A stretch of 64,000 nucleotides of DNA from Paracoccus denitrificans (lineage in GTDB: Bacteria > Pseudomonadota > Alphaproteobacteria > Rhodobacterales > Rhodobacteraceae). Below are positions 33,885 through 42,507 of this stretch, one piece after another. Location: NCBI GenBank assembly GCA_005768755.1, contig VAFL01000002.1, positions 1 to 64,000 of the forward strand. Reading direction: 5' to 3'. The translations under genes and the position numbers were made by a program. Numbering within the stretch: the first letter of the stretch is position 1; each line of letters starts with the position of its first letter. The notes beneath the pieces are model-generated. The model was not told the DNA's origin. It was given only the letters and a program-made list of their open reading frames with translations, and made no database searches.

Positions 33885-34535
33885 ATGGCCAAAGAGATTC
33901 CGAATCTGGTGGCCGAGGCACGCACGGGGACAGGCAAGGGGGCCGCCCGTCAGACTCGCCGCGAAGGCAAGGTGCCCGGCATCGTTTATGGTGACCACAA
34001 GGACCCGGTCGCCGTCCAGTTCGACTTCAACAAACTGCTGACCGCGCTGCGCGCGGGCCGCTTCATGTCGACCCTGTGGAACCTGCAGGTTCCCGGTCAG
34101 GAAGACGTGCGCGTGATCTGCCGCTCGGTTCAGAAGGACGTGGTGAAGGACCTGCCGACGCATATCGACTTCATGCGCCTGCGCCGCACCAGCAAGGTGA
34201 ACCTGTTCATCCATGTCGAGTTCATCAACCACGAAGAAGCACCCGGCCTGAAGCGCGGCGGCACGCTGGTTACGGTTCGCCCCGAGGTCGAGTTGAACGT
34301 GACCGCCGGCGACATCCCGGAAAGCATCGTTGTGGACCTGGCGGGCCGCGAAATCGGCGACTCGATCCATATTCAGGATGTGAAGCTGCCGTCTGGCGCC
34401 AAGCCGACCACCGACCGCAACTTCGTCATCGCCAACATCGCCGCCCCGTCGGCACTGGTGTCGGAAGAAAATGCATCCGACGACGTTGCACCAGATGAAG
34501 TCCCGACGACGGAAGAAGAAGCCGCGGAAGAGTGA
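33885..34535 (+). CDS. rplY: 50S ribosomal protein L25/Ctc
   Basis: The long Ctc form of L25, 216 residues, binds 5S rRNA. The N-terminal L25 domain is about 5-92 (GKGAARQTRREGKVPGIVYG) and the C-terminal beta domain about 95-190 (LNVTAGDIPESIVVDLAGRE). The acidic tail of Glu and Thr is typical of alphaproteobacteria. AAAGGGAAA precedes the ATG. A terminator follows. The pth gene that commonly follows in other genomes is absent here. Confidence 0.96.
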   Translation: MAKEIPNLVAEARTGTGKGAARQTRREGKVPGIVYGDHKDPVAVQFDFNKLLTALRAGRFMSTLWNLQVPGQEDVRVICRSVQKDVVKDLPTHIDFMRLRRTSKVNLFIHVEFINHEEAPGLKRGGTLVTVRPEVELNVTAGDIPESIVVDLAGREIGDSIHIQDVKLPSGAKPTTDRNFVIANIAAPSALVSEENASDDVAPDEVPTTEEEAAEE

Positions 34536-34558
34536 TCTTCTGCCGCAATGGCATCAAG

Positions 34559-34588
34559 AAAGGCGGCGCTTCGGCCTCGCCTTTTTTC
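34559..34588. terminator. Rho-independent terminator after rplY
   Basis: AAAGGCG (34559-34565) pairs with CGCCTTT (34578-34584), with further inner pairing, and TTTTTT at 34582-34587. The reverse strand also has a T-run (TTTCTT), so it could end the convergent NifU-like gene too. Confidence 0.85.
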
Positions 34589-34753
34589 TTGGCTGAAATG
34601 CAGCAGACATGGAATTTCTGGAAGGTGCAGCGGCCTGAGGGCAGGACTGCAATCAACCGGTCGCGCCTAAACCGTGGCGTGCATGCGCCGAGATACTGAT
34701 GGCCGCGAAATCATACGAATAGATTGCCCTTGGGGACGAATGCGCCGGCAATG

Positions 34754-35236
34754 TCAGCCTTCGGCGCTGCTTGAATCCGCTTCCTGCGCTGCGTCAATCG
34801 CATCAAGCGCGGCCTGCCAGGACAGCATGATCGAAGCGTGGCGGTTCGGATAGTCCCGCGCGGGGATCAGCACTTCCAACCCGTCCCAGGGCGCATCGGG
34901 AACTGGGCCGCCGTCCTTCAGCATCGCGCGAAGCTGTTCTGCGCCCATGGCGATCTGTTCGCGGCTTGCCCCCATCACGGCCTGCCCCAACACCCCGGCC
35001 GAGGCCTGTCCAAGTGCGCAGGCCCGCACCTCCTGCCCGAAATTCGCGACCCTTCCGCCTTCCATCCGTACATGCGCCGTTACCGTGGACCCGCATTGGG
35101 GCGAGCGCTTCATGGCACTGCCCTGCGCGTCCTCAATTCCGCCCAGATGCGGAATATCCGCCGCCAGGGCGAGAATCCGCTTGGAATAAAGCTGCATCAT
35201 ATCGGCGTCGGACATTGTTTTCCTCGGATCATTCAC
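34754..35236 (-). CDS. NifU/IscU-like iron-sulfur scaffold protein
   Basis: 160-residue scaffold-like protein of the IscU N-terminal family. Cys48 is in SPQCGSTV and Cys73 in RACALGQAS, two of the three IscU cluster cysteines. The third position reads RHASIML (His133-Ala134-Ser135), where IscU has HCS, so the third cysteine is missing. It may act in cluster assembly by another chemistry or be non-catalytic. ATG 35215 (MSDADMM) is an alternative start. It is divergent from hisI by 37 bp, an arrangement also seen in relatives. Confidence 0.85.
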   Translation of the reverse strand: MNDPRKTMSDADMMQLYSKRILALAADIPHLGGIEDAQGSAMKRSPQCGSTVTAHVRMEGGRVANFGQEVRACALGQASAGVLGQAVMGASREQIAMGAEQLRAMLKDGGPVPDAPWDGLEVLIPARDYPNRHASIMLSWQAALDAIDAAQEADSSSAEG

Positions 35237-35273
35237 ACCTTAGATAGGCAGCGAGATACCGAAAGGAAACCCG

Positions 35274-35636
35274 ATGTTCGATGCTGCCACGCTGCAATAT
35301 GACACCAATGGGCTGATCCCCGCCATCGCGCAGGATGCCGCAAGCGGTGAGGTGCTGATGATGGCATGGATGAATGCCGAATCCGTCGCGCGCACGCTGC
35401 AGACCGGCAATGTCACCTATTGGTCCCGATCCCGGCAGGCGTTCTGGGTCAAAGGGGAAACATCGGGCCACCTGCAAAAGCTGGTGGAAATGCGCGTCGA
35501 TTGCGATCGCGATACGCTTCTTGTGCTGGTTGATCAGACGGGCCCGGCCTGCCACACCAATCGTCGCAGCTGTTTCTACACTGCGCTGCGGAACGGTCAG
35601 GAAATCGAGATCATGGAACCGCTACAGGCCGACTAG
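35274..35636 (+). CDS. hisI: Phosphoribosyl-AMP cyclohydrolase
   Basis: HisI opens the purine ring of phosphoribosyl-AMP in histidine synthesis. This is the single-domain form of 120 residues, without the HisE part. Metal-binding residues are visible: Asp76, Asp78 and Asp80 in VDCDRDT, with Cys77, Cys93 and Cys100 in ACHTNRRSC. Its last 15 bases overlap the end of gluQRS on the other strand. Confidence 0.95.
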   Translation: MFDAATLQYDTNGLIPAIAQDAASGEVLMMAWMNAESVARTLQTGNVTYWSRSRQAFWVKGETSGHLQKLVEMRVDCDRDTLLVLVDQTGPACHTNRRSCFYTALRNGQEIEIMEPLQAD

Positions 35637-36449
35637 CGCGCGAATGTCGGCGGGGCTTGCGCCCTGCCCGCGCAACTCTCGCAGGCTGCGGGCATCGTCC
35701 CGCTTGGCCAACCGCTTGCCCGCATCGTCGCGGATCAGACGGTGGTGCCGGTATTCAGGCGTTTCCAGATCCAGCAGCCGCTGCAGCAAGACGTGAATCC
35801 ACGTCGAATCGAACAGGTCGCGGCCCCGCGTCACCAGCGTGATCCCTTGGGCGGCATCATCGATCACAACGGACAGGTGATAGGACGTGCCCATCCCCTT
35901 CCGCGCCAGTACGACATCGCCGATACCGTGCTGAAACGCGTCCCGTGTCATGACATGGGGGCCGTTGTCGCGGAAGTTCAGCATATTGTCGCCAAGCAAG
36001 TCGAAGGCGCGTTCTGCGTCCAGACGGATCACATCGCCCGGCCGGATCGACGCCATACTGCGCCCGCGGCAGGTGCCGGGATAAATCAGCCCGTCCGGGC
36101 CATGGATCGGCGCGCCTTCCTGCGGGGCCGCAAGCGCGGCTTTTATATCGCCGCGCGTGCAGGAACAGGGATAGGTCACGCCAAGGCCCGCCAGATGGTC
36201 GAGCGCCGTCTGATAGATCGCCAGCCGGTCGGACTGTCGCATGACCGGTTCCGGCCAGTTGACGCCAAGCCAGCGCAAGTCTTCATAAATCGCGGCTTCG
36301 AATTCCGGCTTGCAACGGTCGCGGTCGATATCCTCGATCCGCAGCAGCATCCGCCCTGCCCCGGCTGCGACAAGCGCCGAATAGGCATGTCCCAGATGCA
36401 GAAGCCCCGTGGGCGACGGCGCGAAGCGCGTTACTGCCCCGCCAGCCAT
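35622..36449 (-). CDS. gluQRS: Glutamyl-Q tRNA(Asp) synthetase
   Basis: This glutamyl-tRNA synthetase paralogue charges the queuosine of tRNA-Asp with glutamate. At 275 residues it lacks the anticodon-binding half of GltX. The HIGH-type motif is HLGH at 18-21, a zinc site CSC (YPCSCTRGDI) pairs with GTCRG, and the KMSKS-type loop is AGKRLAKRDD. The start overlaps the trmFO end by 19 bases, and the gene ends convergent with hisI. Both downstream partners modify tRNA. Confidence 0.94.
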   Translation of the reverse strand: MAGGAVTRFAPSPTGLLHLGHAYSALVAAGAGRMLLRIEDIDRDRCKPEFEAAIYEDLRWLGVNWPEPVMRQSDRLAIYQTALDHLAGLGVTYPCSCTRGDIKAALAAPQEGAPIHGPDGLIYPGTCRGRSMASIRPGDVIRLDAERAFDLLGDNMLNFRDNGPHVMTRDAFQHGIGDVVLARKGMGTSYHLSVVIDDAAQGITLVTRGRDLFDSTWIHVLLQRLLDLETPEYRHHRLIRDDAGKRLAKRDDARSLRELRGQGASPADIRALVGL

Positions 36450-37765
36450 GCCCAGAAATCGTCCTTGGCGCGGCCAGTATACGCCGGATAGCGGTCCTTG
36501 CGGCCACGGCGCCCGCCCTTTGCCTCGACCGGGGGGAACAGGCCGAAATTCACGTTCATCGGCTGGAAGGTCTTGGCTTCTGCCCCGCCGGTGATGTGGT
36601 GGATCAGCGCGCCCATGGCGGTCGTGCCGGGCGGCGGGGCCAGGTCGCGGCCAAGCGCCTCAGTTGCAGCCATGCGACCTGCCAGAAGCCCCATTGCCGA
36701 ACTTTCGACATAGCCTTCAACGCCCGTCACCTGCCCGGCAAAACGCAGGTTCGGGCGGGCGCGCAGGCGCATCCGGTCGTCCAACAGCGTGGGTGAATTC
36801 AGGAAGGTATTGCGGTGAATGCCACCAAGCCGGGCAAACTGCGCGTTCTGCAGGCCGGGGATCATGCGAAACACTTCGGTCTGGGCGCCGTATTTCATCT
36901 TGGTCTGAAATCCGACGATATTATACAGCGTTCCCAAGGCGTTATCTCGGCGAAGCTGAACAACGGCATAAGGCTTTTCTTCCGGCTTGTGGGCATTGGT
37001 CAGCCCGACAGGCTTCATCGGACCGTGGCGCAGGGTCTCGCGGCCGCGTTCGGTCATCACCTCGATGGGCAGGCAGCCATCGAAATAGCCCGCCGTCTCG
37101 CCCTCGTGAAACTCGGCCTTCTCAGCGGCCAGCATGGCATCGATGAAAGCCTCGTATTCCGGCCTGGTCATCGGGCAGTTGATATAGGCCGTGCGTTCTT
37201 CCTCGGTCTCGCCCTTGTCATAGCGCGACTGCCGCCATGCGATATCCATGTCGATGCTGTCGGCATAGACGATTGGCGCGATGGCATCGAAAAAGGCCAG
37301 CGACTCTGCGCCCGTCTCGGCCCGGATCGCCGCCCCAAGTGCGGCCGATGTCAGGGGTCCTGTCGCGATGATCCAACGGCCATCCTTCGGCAGTTCGGTG
37401 ATCTCGCCTTCTTCGACGCTTACCAACGGCTCTGCCCGCAGTGCAGCGGTCACATCGGCGGAAAAGGCGTCGCGGTCAACCGCAAGCGCACCGCCGGCGG
37501 GCAACTTGTGACGGTCGGCCATGGCCATAATCAGCCCGCCAGCCTGCCGCATTTCCCAGTGCAGCTGACCTACGGCATTGTTTTCGTCGTCATCCGACCG
37601 GAATGAGTTCGAGCAGACCATTTCCGCGAAATTGCCGGACTTGTGCGCGAAGGTTTCGACCTTGGGCCGCATCTCGTGCAGCACGACGGGGACGCCTGCG
37701 CGCGCGATCTGCCAGGCGGCTTCCGATCCGGCAAGGCCGGCACCTATGATGTGAATGGGTTCCAT
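36431..37765 (-). CDS. trmFO: Methylenetetrahydrofolate-tRNA-(uracil54-C5)-methyltransferase
   Basis: TrmFO makes ribothymidine at position 54 of tRNA with folate and FAD in place of SAM. The 444 residues begin with the FAD loop IIGAGLAGSEAAW. Typical segments are VLHEMRP, MVCSNSFRSDDDENNAVGQLHWEM, GNTFLNSPTL-type residues and FQPMNVNFGLFPP near the end. A tRNA-modification pair with gluQRS seems likely by overlap. The hsp20 terminator separates it from the next gene. Confidence 0.95.
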   Translation of the reverse strand: MEPIHIIGAGLAGSEAAWQIARAGVPVVLHEMRPKVETFAHKSGNFAEMVCSNSFRSDDDENNAVGQLHWEMRQAGGLIMAMADRHKLPAGGALAVDRDAFSADVTAALRAEPLVSVEEGEITELPKDGRWIIATGPLTSAALGAAIRAETGAESLAFFDAIAPIVYADSIDMDIAWRQSRYDKGETEEERTAYINCPMTRPEYEAFIDAMLAAEKAEFHEGETAGYFDGCLPIEVMTERGRETLRHGPMKPVGLTNAHKPEEKPYAVVQLRRDNALGTLYNIVGFQTKMKYGAQTEVFRMIPGLQNAQFARLGGIHRNTFLNSPTLLDDRMRLRARPNLRFAGQVTGVEGYVESSAMGLLAGRMAATEALGRDLAPPPGTTAMGALIHHITGGAEAKTFQPMNVNFGLFPPVEAKGGRRGRKDRYPAYTGRAKDDFWAWLAGQ

Positions 37766-37800
37766 GAGGGGCGGTTAGCAATGCGCGTCGCACGGCGCAA

Positions 37801-37832
37801 GGAAAAGGCGCAAGAGTTTCCCCTTGCGCCGA
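37801..37832 (-). terminator. Rho-independent terminator after hsp20
   Basis: On the minus strand GGCGCAAG (37830-37823) pairs with CTTGCGCC (37814-37807) around an eight-base loop, followed by TTTTCC. It lies 17 bases beyond the hsp20 stop. Confidence 0.87.
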
Positions 37833-37846
37833 TTGCGGATTGCCGA

Positions 37847-38305
37847 TCAGGCGTCCAGTTTTTCAACGCGCCGGGTTTCGTCGGCGCGTTCGATGGCGAT
37901 CTGGCGCGGTTTCAAAGCCTCGGGGACCTCGCGGACCAGTTCGATATGCAGCATGCCGTCCTTGTGCGATGCTCCGGTGACACGAATATGTTCGGCCAGC
38001 GTGAAGCGACGCTCGAACGCACGGGTCGCGATACCGCGATGCAGGAAGCTGCGCTCTGCGTCTTCCTCGATTTTCCTGGCCGAGACCACGACCGCGCCGT
38101 CACGCAGTTCGACCGTCAGGTCATCGGCGGAAAAGCCAGCCACGGCAATTGAGATCCGATAGGCGTTATCGCCCGTCTTCTCGATATTGTAAGGGGGGTA
38201 GGATTGGGTCGCGCTGTCGGCAGACAGCACCCGATCCATCATTTCAACCATCCGGTCGAACCCGACCGAAGCGCGATAAAGCGGTGCGCGATCAATGTGA
38301 CGCAT
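37847..38305 (-). CDS. Small heat-shock protein, Hsp20/IbpA-type
   Basis: 152 residues; holdase chaperone. The alpha-crystallin domain is at about 36-130 (YPPYNIEKTGDNAYRISIAV, AGFSADDLTVELRDGAVVVSA, HRGIATRAFERRFTLAEHI). The N-terminal FDRMVEMMDRVL segment and an IAI motif near 137 support oligomer formation. The start lies behind an RNA thermometer-like leader (separate entry), as in other alphaproteobacterial small heat-shock genes. It is a single-gene unit ended by its own terminator. Confidence 0.94.
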   Translation of the reverse strand: MRHIDRAPLYRASVGFDRMVEMMDRVLSADSATQSYPPYNIEKTGDNAYRISIAVAGFSADDLTVELRDGAVVVSARKIEEDAERSFLHRGIATRAFERRFTLAEHIRVTGASHKDGMLHIELVREVPEALKPRQIAIERADETRRVEKLDA

Positions 38306-38358
38306 ATCTACATCCTTTCAAAGCGATGCCTATGTGATGCCCCCGACAAAGCGGGCGG
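38306..38358 (-). promoter_or_regulatory. ROSE-like RNA thermometer upstream of hsp20
   Basis: On the minus strand the leader CATCGCTTTGAAAGGATG (38328-38311) folds into a hairpin that hides the AAGGA Shine-Dalgarno. Its UCGCU pairs with AGGA with the G unpaired, which is the ROSE signature UYGCU. A second hairpin lies just upstream (CCCG 38355-38352 with CGGG 38345-38342). ROSE elements in rhizobial small heat-shock genes melt on warming. The assignment is from sequence only. Confidence 0.65.
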
Positions 38359-38403
38359 CAGATGACAGGGCCCATTGTGGCGCCCCGAACCGGAATCTGG
38401 AGG

Positions 38404-39711
38404 TTAATGCGCAGGTTTCAAGACCTGTGGGCCAAGTCGGGGCGGTCTTGGCCCGCCCGTAGCCCAGTCCAGCAATTCGACGGTGTGAACGACGGGCAAT
38501 TTCGTCCCTGATCCGATCTGAACCATGCAGCCGATATTGCCGGCGGCAACAATTTCGGGCGCCGTCGCTGCCAGCGTGGCAAGCTTGCGGGCCTTCAGTT
38601 CATCCGACAGTTCTGGTTGCAGCAGGTTGTATGTGCCCGCCGAACCACAACAAAGATGCGGATTCTCCGGTTCGACCACGGTGAAACCCGCTTGGGCAAG
38701 CAAGGATTTCGGCGCGCTTCTGACCTGCTGGCCATGCTGAAGCGAGCATGCCGAATGATAGGCCACGCGCCCACCCGGCGACGTCACAGCAGGCAGACCA
38801 TGGGCATCGAAGAACTCGGTCACGTCGCGCGCCAGCGCGGCAATGCGACGCGCGTCCCCCTCAAGCGGGTCGCCGGCGAACAGGTGACCGTAATCCTTGA
38901 TGGTGGTGCCGCAGCCAGAGGTGTTGATGATTACCGCATCCAGCGGTGCCGCGCGATCAGCGGCGATTAAAGAAGCAATGGCAGCGCGGGCAGTGGCACG
39001 TCCCTCGGCATCGCGGCCCATATGCAGGGTCATTGCGCCGCAGCAGCCAAAATCCGTTGGAATGACGACCTCGCATCCCGCGCGACGCAGCAGCCGGATC
39101 GTGGCATCGTTGATGTCGGTGTTCAAAACCCTCTGCGCACAGCCGATCATCAGCGCCACGCGGGCGCGCCTTTTGCCGACTGGTGCAAAGGTCTGGGCCG
39201 CGTCATTCGGGCTGCGCGCCGGAAGACTGCGCGGAACCATGTCCAGCATGGCCCGCAACCGGCGATCAGGGATCAGCGCCCGGAAAGGCCGGGCAAACCG
39301 CGCACCCAGCAGGGCTGCCCGGAAACGTCCGGCATCAGGCAGGGTCTTCGCCAGAAGCCAGCGCAACGCCCGATCCCGCCAAGGCCTGCGATAAGTCCTT
39401 TCGATATGCGCCTTTCCGATCTCCAGCAGATGGGCGTAATGCACCCCCGAGGGACAGGTCGTCATGCATGCCAGACATCCCAGGCAGCGATCTATATGGG
39501 TCACGGTTTCTGGGTCGGCCGGACGATCCTGCTCCAGCATTTCCTTCATCAGATAAATCCGGCCACGCGGACTGTCCAATTCGTCGCCGCGGATCAGGAA
39601 TGTCGGGCAGGTGGCTGTGCAGAAGCCGCAATGAACGCAGGATCTGAGGATCTTGTTGGCCTCGGCCAGATCCGGATCGGCCAGTTGCGCGGGCGTGAAC
39701 TCTGTCTTCAT
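38404..39711 (-). CDS. glcF: Glycolate oxidase iron-sulfur subunit
   Basis: GlcF carries electrons from glycolate oxidation toward the respiratory chain. 435 residues. Two 4Fe-4S ligand sets are visible: CVHCGFCTATCP at Cys25, 28, 31, 35 and CLGCLACMTTCP at Cys76, 79, 82, 86. Two CCG-type segments follow (GCCGAMTLHMG and LCCGSAGTYNLLQPE). It overlaps glcE by four bases and is the last gene of glcDEF. Confidence 0.95.
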   Translation of the reverse strand: MKTEFTPAQLADPDLAEANKILRSCVHCGFCTATCPTFLIRGDELDSPRGRIYLMKEMLEQDRPADPETVTHIDRCLGCLACMTTCPSGVHYAHLLEIGKAHIERTYRRPWRDRALRWLLAKTLPDAGRFRAALLGARFARPFRALIPDRRLRAMLDMVPRSLPARSPNDAAQTFAPVGKRRARVALMIGCAQRVLNTDINDATIRLLRRAGCEVVIPTDFGCCGAMTLHMGRDAEGRATARAAIASLIAADRAAPLDAVIINTSGCGTTIKDYGHLFAGDPLEGDARRIAALARDVTEFFDAHGLPAVTSPGGRVAYHSACSLQHGQQVRSAPKSLLAQAGFTVVEPENPHLCCGSAGTYNLLQPELSDELKARKLATLAATAPEIVAAGNIGCMVQIGSGTKLPVVHTVELLDWATGGPRPPRLGPQVLKPAH

Positions 39712-40742
39712 TGCTCCCTACCCAAAATACCGCGCGGATCGAATTTGGCCCGGATGCCCTGCTGCAGCCGCGCCGTCACCGGGTCCGCAACGGGCAGTTG
39801 CGCGGCCTTGCCACGCAGCCTTGCCGCGCGCGCACCCGCAGGCAGAAGAGGTGTCCAATCGGGCGGCGCCTCGGCCCAGATCAGGGCGCCGCCCCAATCC
39901 AACGCATATCGGCCAGGCAATTGCGACAGCAACGCAAGCGCCTGTGACGATCGCAGCACGATCCGCCACAGGGAACTGGTGCTGGCCATCTGAAATTCGC
40001 GCAGGCGGCGGAAATCGTCATCTCCTTCTACGATTTCGATCTGGCCGAAAGGCTGCAGCACCCGGCGAAGCGCCTGAGCACGCAGTTCGACCGAGCCGGG
40101 CAACCCCTCCAGCCGCAGGATGACCTTTCCGTCGGGCAGACGCCCGGCCCCGGTTACGTCATTCGGCCCGCCCATTGCCGCCACCATGGCGGCCAGGTCG
40201 CCCTCAATTCCGGTGCCGGAAAGACGAAGCGTCACGCGCAGCGGCGGCATCGGCATCGTCTTCAATGCGATTTCAGTGATCGCGCCAAGCTGCCCGCGCG
40301 ATCCGGCCATCAACTTGACAAGGTCATAGCCGGTAACGTTTTTCATCACCCGCCCGCCATTCTTGACGATTTCACCTTCGCCTGTGACGAAGCGCACCCC
40401 CAGCATCGCATCGCGGCAAGCGCCAGCCGAAATCCGGCGCGCCCCGGATGCGTTGCTGGCCGCCACACCCCCGATGGTCGAGCCGGGACGCGGATCCGGC
40501 TCGAACCCCAGCATCTGCTTTTCTGCGGCAAGCGCCGCCTCGATCTCGGCCAGGGGCGTGCCAGCGCGCGCAACCAGGGTCAGGGCCTCGGGTTCGTAAA
40601 GCGTGATGCCTGTGATGCCGCGCATGTCCAGCCGCAGGCCGTTATCGTCAGGGTGCAAACGGGTGCCGCCGCCTGTTATGCGCAAAGGCACCGTGGCGCC
40701 GCGGATCATCTGCGCAAGTTCGGCTTCGCTGTCAGGCCGCAT
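39708..40742 (-). CDS. glcE: Glycolate oxidase FAD-binding subunit
   Basis: GlcE, 344 residues, one of two flavin-fold subunits of glycolate oxidase. The FAD-binding PCMH domain is at about 5-170, with GGGTRLHPD, IGGVAASNASGARR and the segment ENGGRVMKNVTGYDLVK-like sequence VKNGGRVMKNVTGYDLVKLM. It overlaps both glcD (11 bases) and glcF (4 bases). Confidence 0.95.
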   Translation of the reverse strand: MRPDSEAELAQMIRGATVPLRITGGGTRLHPDDNGLRLDMRGITGITLYEPEALTLVARAGTPLAEIEAALAAEKQMLGFEPDPRPGSTIGGVAASNASGARRISAGACRDAMLGVRFVTGEGEIVKNGGRVMKNVTGYDLVKLMAGSRGQLGAITEIALKTMPMPPLRVTLRLSGTGIEGDLAAMVAAMGGPNDVTGAGRLPDGKVILRLEGLPGSVELRAQALRRVLQPFGQIEIVEGDDDFRRLREFQMASTSSLWRIVLRSSQALALLSQLPGRYALDWGGALIWAEAPPDWTPLLPAGARAARLRGKAAQLPVADPVTARLQQGIRAKFDPRGILGREQ

Positions 40743-42177
40743 TGCGGTCCCTTCGACCGGCCGACGCAGCCAATGGAAAGACCTTTGCCGCGTTCAGCAG
40801 CCAGTCCGGATCGAACACATCCTTGATTGCCATCTGCGCCTCCAGATCAGCGGTGGCGTATTGTGCGTCCATCAGTTCGCGTTTCTCGACCCCGACGCCG
40901 TGCTCGCCCGTCAGGCAGCCGCCGACATCCACGCAAAGGCGCAGGATTTCGGCGCCAAGGGCCTCACAGCGTTCCAGATCGCCCGGCCGATTGGCGTCGA
41001 ACAGGATCAGCGGATGCATGTTTCCGTCACCGGCGTGAAAGACATTCGCCACGCGCAGACCGGCGCTGTCCGACAGCTCGGCGATCCGGGCCAGCACCGC
41101 TGGCAGGCGGCTGACCGGGATGGTTCCGTCCAGGCACATGTAGTCGCTGATGACACCCATTGCGCCGAAGGCCGATTTGCGGCCAAGCCAGATCCTTCGC
41201 GATTCCTCCTCGCTGCCGGATTCGCGGAATTCAAGCGGCGCAAATCCCGCCGCGATGTCGCGGATAAGGCCCAGTTGTTCCGCAATTTCGGGGGGCGTTC
41301 CTTCGACTTCGACGATCAGCAGCGCTTCGCATTGGGGATAGCCTGCGCCGCAGAAATCCTCGGTCGCGGCGATGCAGGGGCGATCCATGTATTCGATGGC
41401 GACCGGCAATATGCCCGACCGGATGATCGCCGCGACACATGCCCCGGCGCTTTCGGCACTGTCAAAGCCGATCAAAACGGGTCGCGCACCTGCGGGCTTG
41501 GGAAGAATGCGAAGTGTCGCTTCGGTTACGATGCCAAGCTGGCCTTCCGATCCGCAGATAACGCCCAGAAGGTCCAGCCCCGCCCCCTCGCCCATCGGGC
41601 CGCCAAGATCAACGATCTCGCCATCCATCAATACGACCCGTGCGCCCAGCAGGTTGTTGGTGGTCACGCCATATTTCAGGCAATGTGCACCACCAGAATT
41701 CATCGCGATATTGCCACCGATCGCACACGCCAGTTGGCTGGACGGATCGGGCGCATAGAAGAAACCCTGCGCGTCGACCGCGCCGGATACAGCAAGGTTT
41801 GTCCGGCCGGTCTGAACCCGGATCAGCCGATCCTCGAGGCTGATTTCAAGAACCTGCGTCATTCGTGCCAATCCGACCACCACGGCATCAGCCGTGGGCA
41901 TGGAACCACCGGCAAGACTGGTTCCCGCACCGCGCGGCACCACGGGCACGCCTTCGGCGGCGCAAATCCTGAGGATCGCCGAAACTTCTGCGGTAGAGGC
42001 GGGAAGCACGACCATCAACGGCGGGCAGCGATAGGCAGAGAGAGCGTCGCATTCATAGGCTCGCGTGCCGACCGGATCAGTGATCAGTGCGGCGGGATCG
42101 TCCAGCACGGCGCGCAGCCGCCCCGCAATGCGGTCGCGGCGCGCGATGACGCTGGCATCTGGAACCGGCATTTCCAT
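40732..42177 (-). CDS. glcD: Glycolate oxidase FAD-linked subunit
   Basis: GlcD is the catalytic flavoprotein of glycolate oxidase (481 residues). The FAD domain has VVPRGAGTSLAGGSMPTADAV near the front, CAIGGNIAMNSGGAHCLKYG, and the C-terminal FAD-oxidase part includes ANVFHAGDGNMHPLIL and GGCLTGEHGVGVEK. Glycolate comes from photorespiration-like or phosphoglycolate salvage. It starts the glcDEF unit, one base after the ydcH-like gene. Confidence 0.95.
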   Translation of the reverse strand: MEMPVPDASVIARRDRIAGRLRAVLDDPAALITDPVGTRAYECDALSAYRCPPLMVVLPASTAEVSAILRICAAEGVPVVPRGAGTSLAGGSMPTADAVVVGLARMTQVLEISLEDRLIRVQTGRTNLAVSGAVDAQGFFYAPDPSSQLACAIGGNIAMNSGGAHCLKYGVTTNNLLGARVVLMDGEIVDLGGPMGEGAGLDLLGVICGSEGQLGIVTEATLRILPKPAGARPVLIGFDSAESAGACVAAIIRSGILPVAIEYMDRPCIAATEDFCGAGYPQCEALLIVEVEGTPPEIAEQLGLIRDIAAGFAPLEFRESGSEEESRRIWLGRKSAFGAMGVISDYMCLDGTIPVSRLPAVLARIAELSDSAGLRVANVFHAGDGNMHPLILFDANRPGDLERCEALGAEILRLCVDVGGCLTGEHGVGVEKRELMDAQYATADLEAQMAIKDVFDPDWLLNAAKVFPLAASAGRRDRNAA

Positions 42178-42178
42178 T

Positions 42179-42433
42179 TCAGGCTTTCGCTGCGGCGATG
42201 GCTTGCGCGATCTGGTCCTTCAGCAGAACGCGACGGCGCCGGATCTCTGTCTCGTGATCCTGATCGGTCGGCTTGACGAAGGTTTCGGCGGCCGCAACCT
42301 CGTCATTAAGGCTGTCATAATCGTCCAGCAGTTTTGCGAAATGCGCATCCGAAAGCTTCAATTCGTGAATGATATCAGCATCGTCAGGAAATTCTTCATG
42401 AATGGCGTGGGGTGCGGCCATAATCTCCTCCAT
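42179..42433 (-). CDS. YdcH family protein (DUF465)
   Basis: 84-residue helical protein. Features of the DUF465 hairpin are ELKLSDAHFAKLLDDYDSLNDEV and EIRRRRVLLKDQIAQAI. The last codon lies two bases before glcD, so the two are likely cotranscribed. ATG 42421 (MAAPHAIHEEF) is an alternative start that gives the family length. No function is established. Confidence 0.87.
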   Translation of the reverse strand: MEEIMAAPHAIHEEFPDDADIIHELKLSDAHFAKLLDDYDSLNDEVAAAETFVKPTDQDHETEIRRRRVLLKDQIAQAIAAAKA

Positions 42434-42507
42434 TTGATCTGTTTCTTGATGTTAGATGGCACATTACCAACTGGCAACTGCGACCAACTGGCCGTAACAC
42501 TGTCACG

